This document shows, in pieces, positions 5,235 through 5,464 of a stretch of 5,464 nt of DNA. The notes beneath the pieces were generated by a model, which was not told the DNA's origin, searched no databases, and saw only the letters and a program-made list of their open reading frames with translations. A program made the translations under genes and the position numbers. The stretch covers positions 1 to 5,464 of the forward strand of contig JAISQQ010000326.1 of NCBI GenBank assembly GCA_031274075.1, in the 5' to 3' direction. Source of the stretch: Accumulibacter sp. Its GTDB lineage: Bacteria > Pseudomonadota > Gammaproteobacteria > Burkholderiales > Rhodocyclaceae. Within the stretch, counting starts at the first letter, position 1, and each line of letters begins with the position of its first letter.

Positions 5235-5464
5235 TCACCGGCAATTCAACGGCAGGTATTTGACCGGAATGGAGCCGCCGTTGCAGGACCAGGTAATGCT
5301 GCCGCCCCCGCCGGTCGGCGTGAGTTTCAAGTCGTAATTATCGACCTTGGCGTTGAACACGACGGTGATGATTCCGTTGGCGACCTCCACGCGGCTGACC
5401 GCGCCGCCGCTGATGCTCGCGGCGGCGGCGAGTCCGGCGGTGGCGTTGTCGCCCGGGAAAGCAT
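5235..5464 (-). CDS. pilA: Type IV pilin major subunit, C-terminal part (5' end outside the window)
   Basis: Only the last 75 codons are present, ending in TGA at 5237-5235. The residues run from AFPGDNATAG to SIPVKYLPLNCR. The pattern fits the globular C-terminal half of a type IVa pilin: beta strands (VSRVEVANGIITVVF, NYDLKLTPT), then a disulfide-bonded D-region loop between Cys60 (in TWSC) and Cys74 (in LNCR) of the fragment, with 13 residues between them and the familiar KYLP motif before the last Cys. Pilins assemble into periplasm-spanning fibres for twitching, adhesion and DNA uptake. The signal peptide and N-terminal helix that would prove it lie beyond position 5464. An Asn-Ala-Thr triplet lies near the start of the fragment; there is no C-terminal Ser of the type glycosylated by TfpO. 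A minor pilin is a less likely alternative. Confidence 0.85.
   Translation of the reverse strand, partial: AFPGDNATAGLAAAASISGGAVSRVEVANGIITVVFNAKVDNYDLKLTPTGGGGSITWSCNGGSIPVKYLPLNCR

Noticed and set aside
4886..5263. Short frames across the repeat array (125 codons plus, 66 and 79 codons minus)
   Set aside because: They translate the palindromic arms, giving repeated AGKRSASRR-like peptides. They are not proteins.

Overview
The window is GC-rich and comes from a bacterium. All coding evidence lies on the minus strand, so the genes read from high to low coordinates. The Gram-negative type IV pilin C-terminus, the lipid-linked-sugar genes and the GC-rich palindromic intergenic repeats suggest a proteobacterium, most likely a betaproteobacterium. 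That placement is an inference from style, not from a marker gene.

Layout in the direction of transcription. (1) Positions 5464-5235 hold the last 75 residues of a type IV pilin (PilA-like), ending in a Trp-Ser-Cys ... Asn-Cys-Arg disulfide-loop signature. (2) Positions 5234-4629 are a gene-free spacer of about 600 bases. Its pilin-proximal three quarters is a repeat array: two nearly identical 144-146 bp palindromic elements (31-bp inverted ends, two small internal hairpins), a third diverged core between them, a separate 12-bp-stem hairpin and a lone partial repeat end. (3) Positions 4628-2709 encode a 639-aa multi-membrane GT-C-type glycosyltransferase with a C-terminal TPR-like helical region, resembling the TMTC/PMT-like superfamily. 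(4) Positions 2712-1804 encode a 302-aa family 2 glycosyltransferase of the dolichyl/polyprenyl-phosphate sugar synthase type. It overlaps the previous gene by ATGA. (5) A 73-bp gap holds heptamer repeats and an imperfect inverted repeat. (6) Positions 1730-27 encode a 567-aa ABC half-transporter of the lipid-flippase type (MsbA/PglK-like) with a short C-terminus. (7) A ribosome-binding site and an ATG at positions 4-2 mark a probable further gene leaving the window.

How the genes may work together (inference): the family 2 enzyme would load a sugar onto undecaprenyl phosphate at the inner face of the membrane. The ABC transporter would flip a lipid-linked glycan, and the GT-C/TPR membrane protein would transfer a lipid-linked sugar on the periplasmic side. 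Their position just after pilA resembles known pilin-glycosylation loci, where the transferase gene sits directly downstream of the pilin gene, so a pilin or surface-glycan modification cassette is the main hypothesis. No experimental link can be read from the sequence, and the 600-bp repeat-filled spacer may instead separate two unrelated transcription units.
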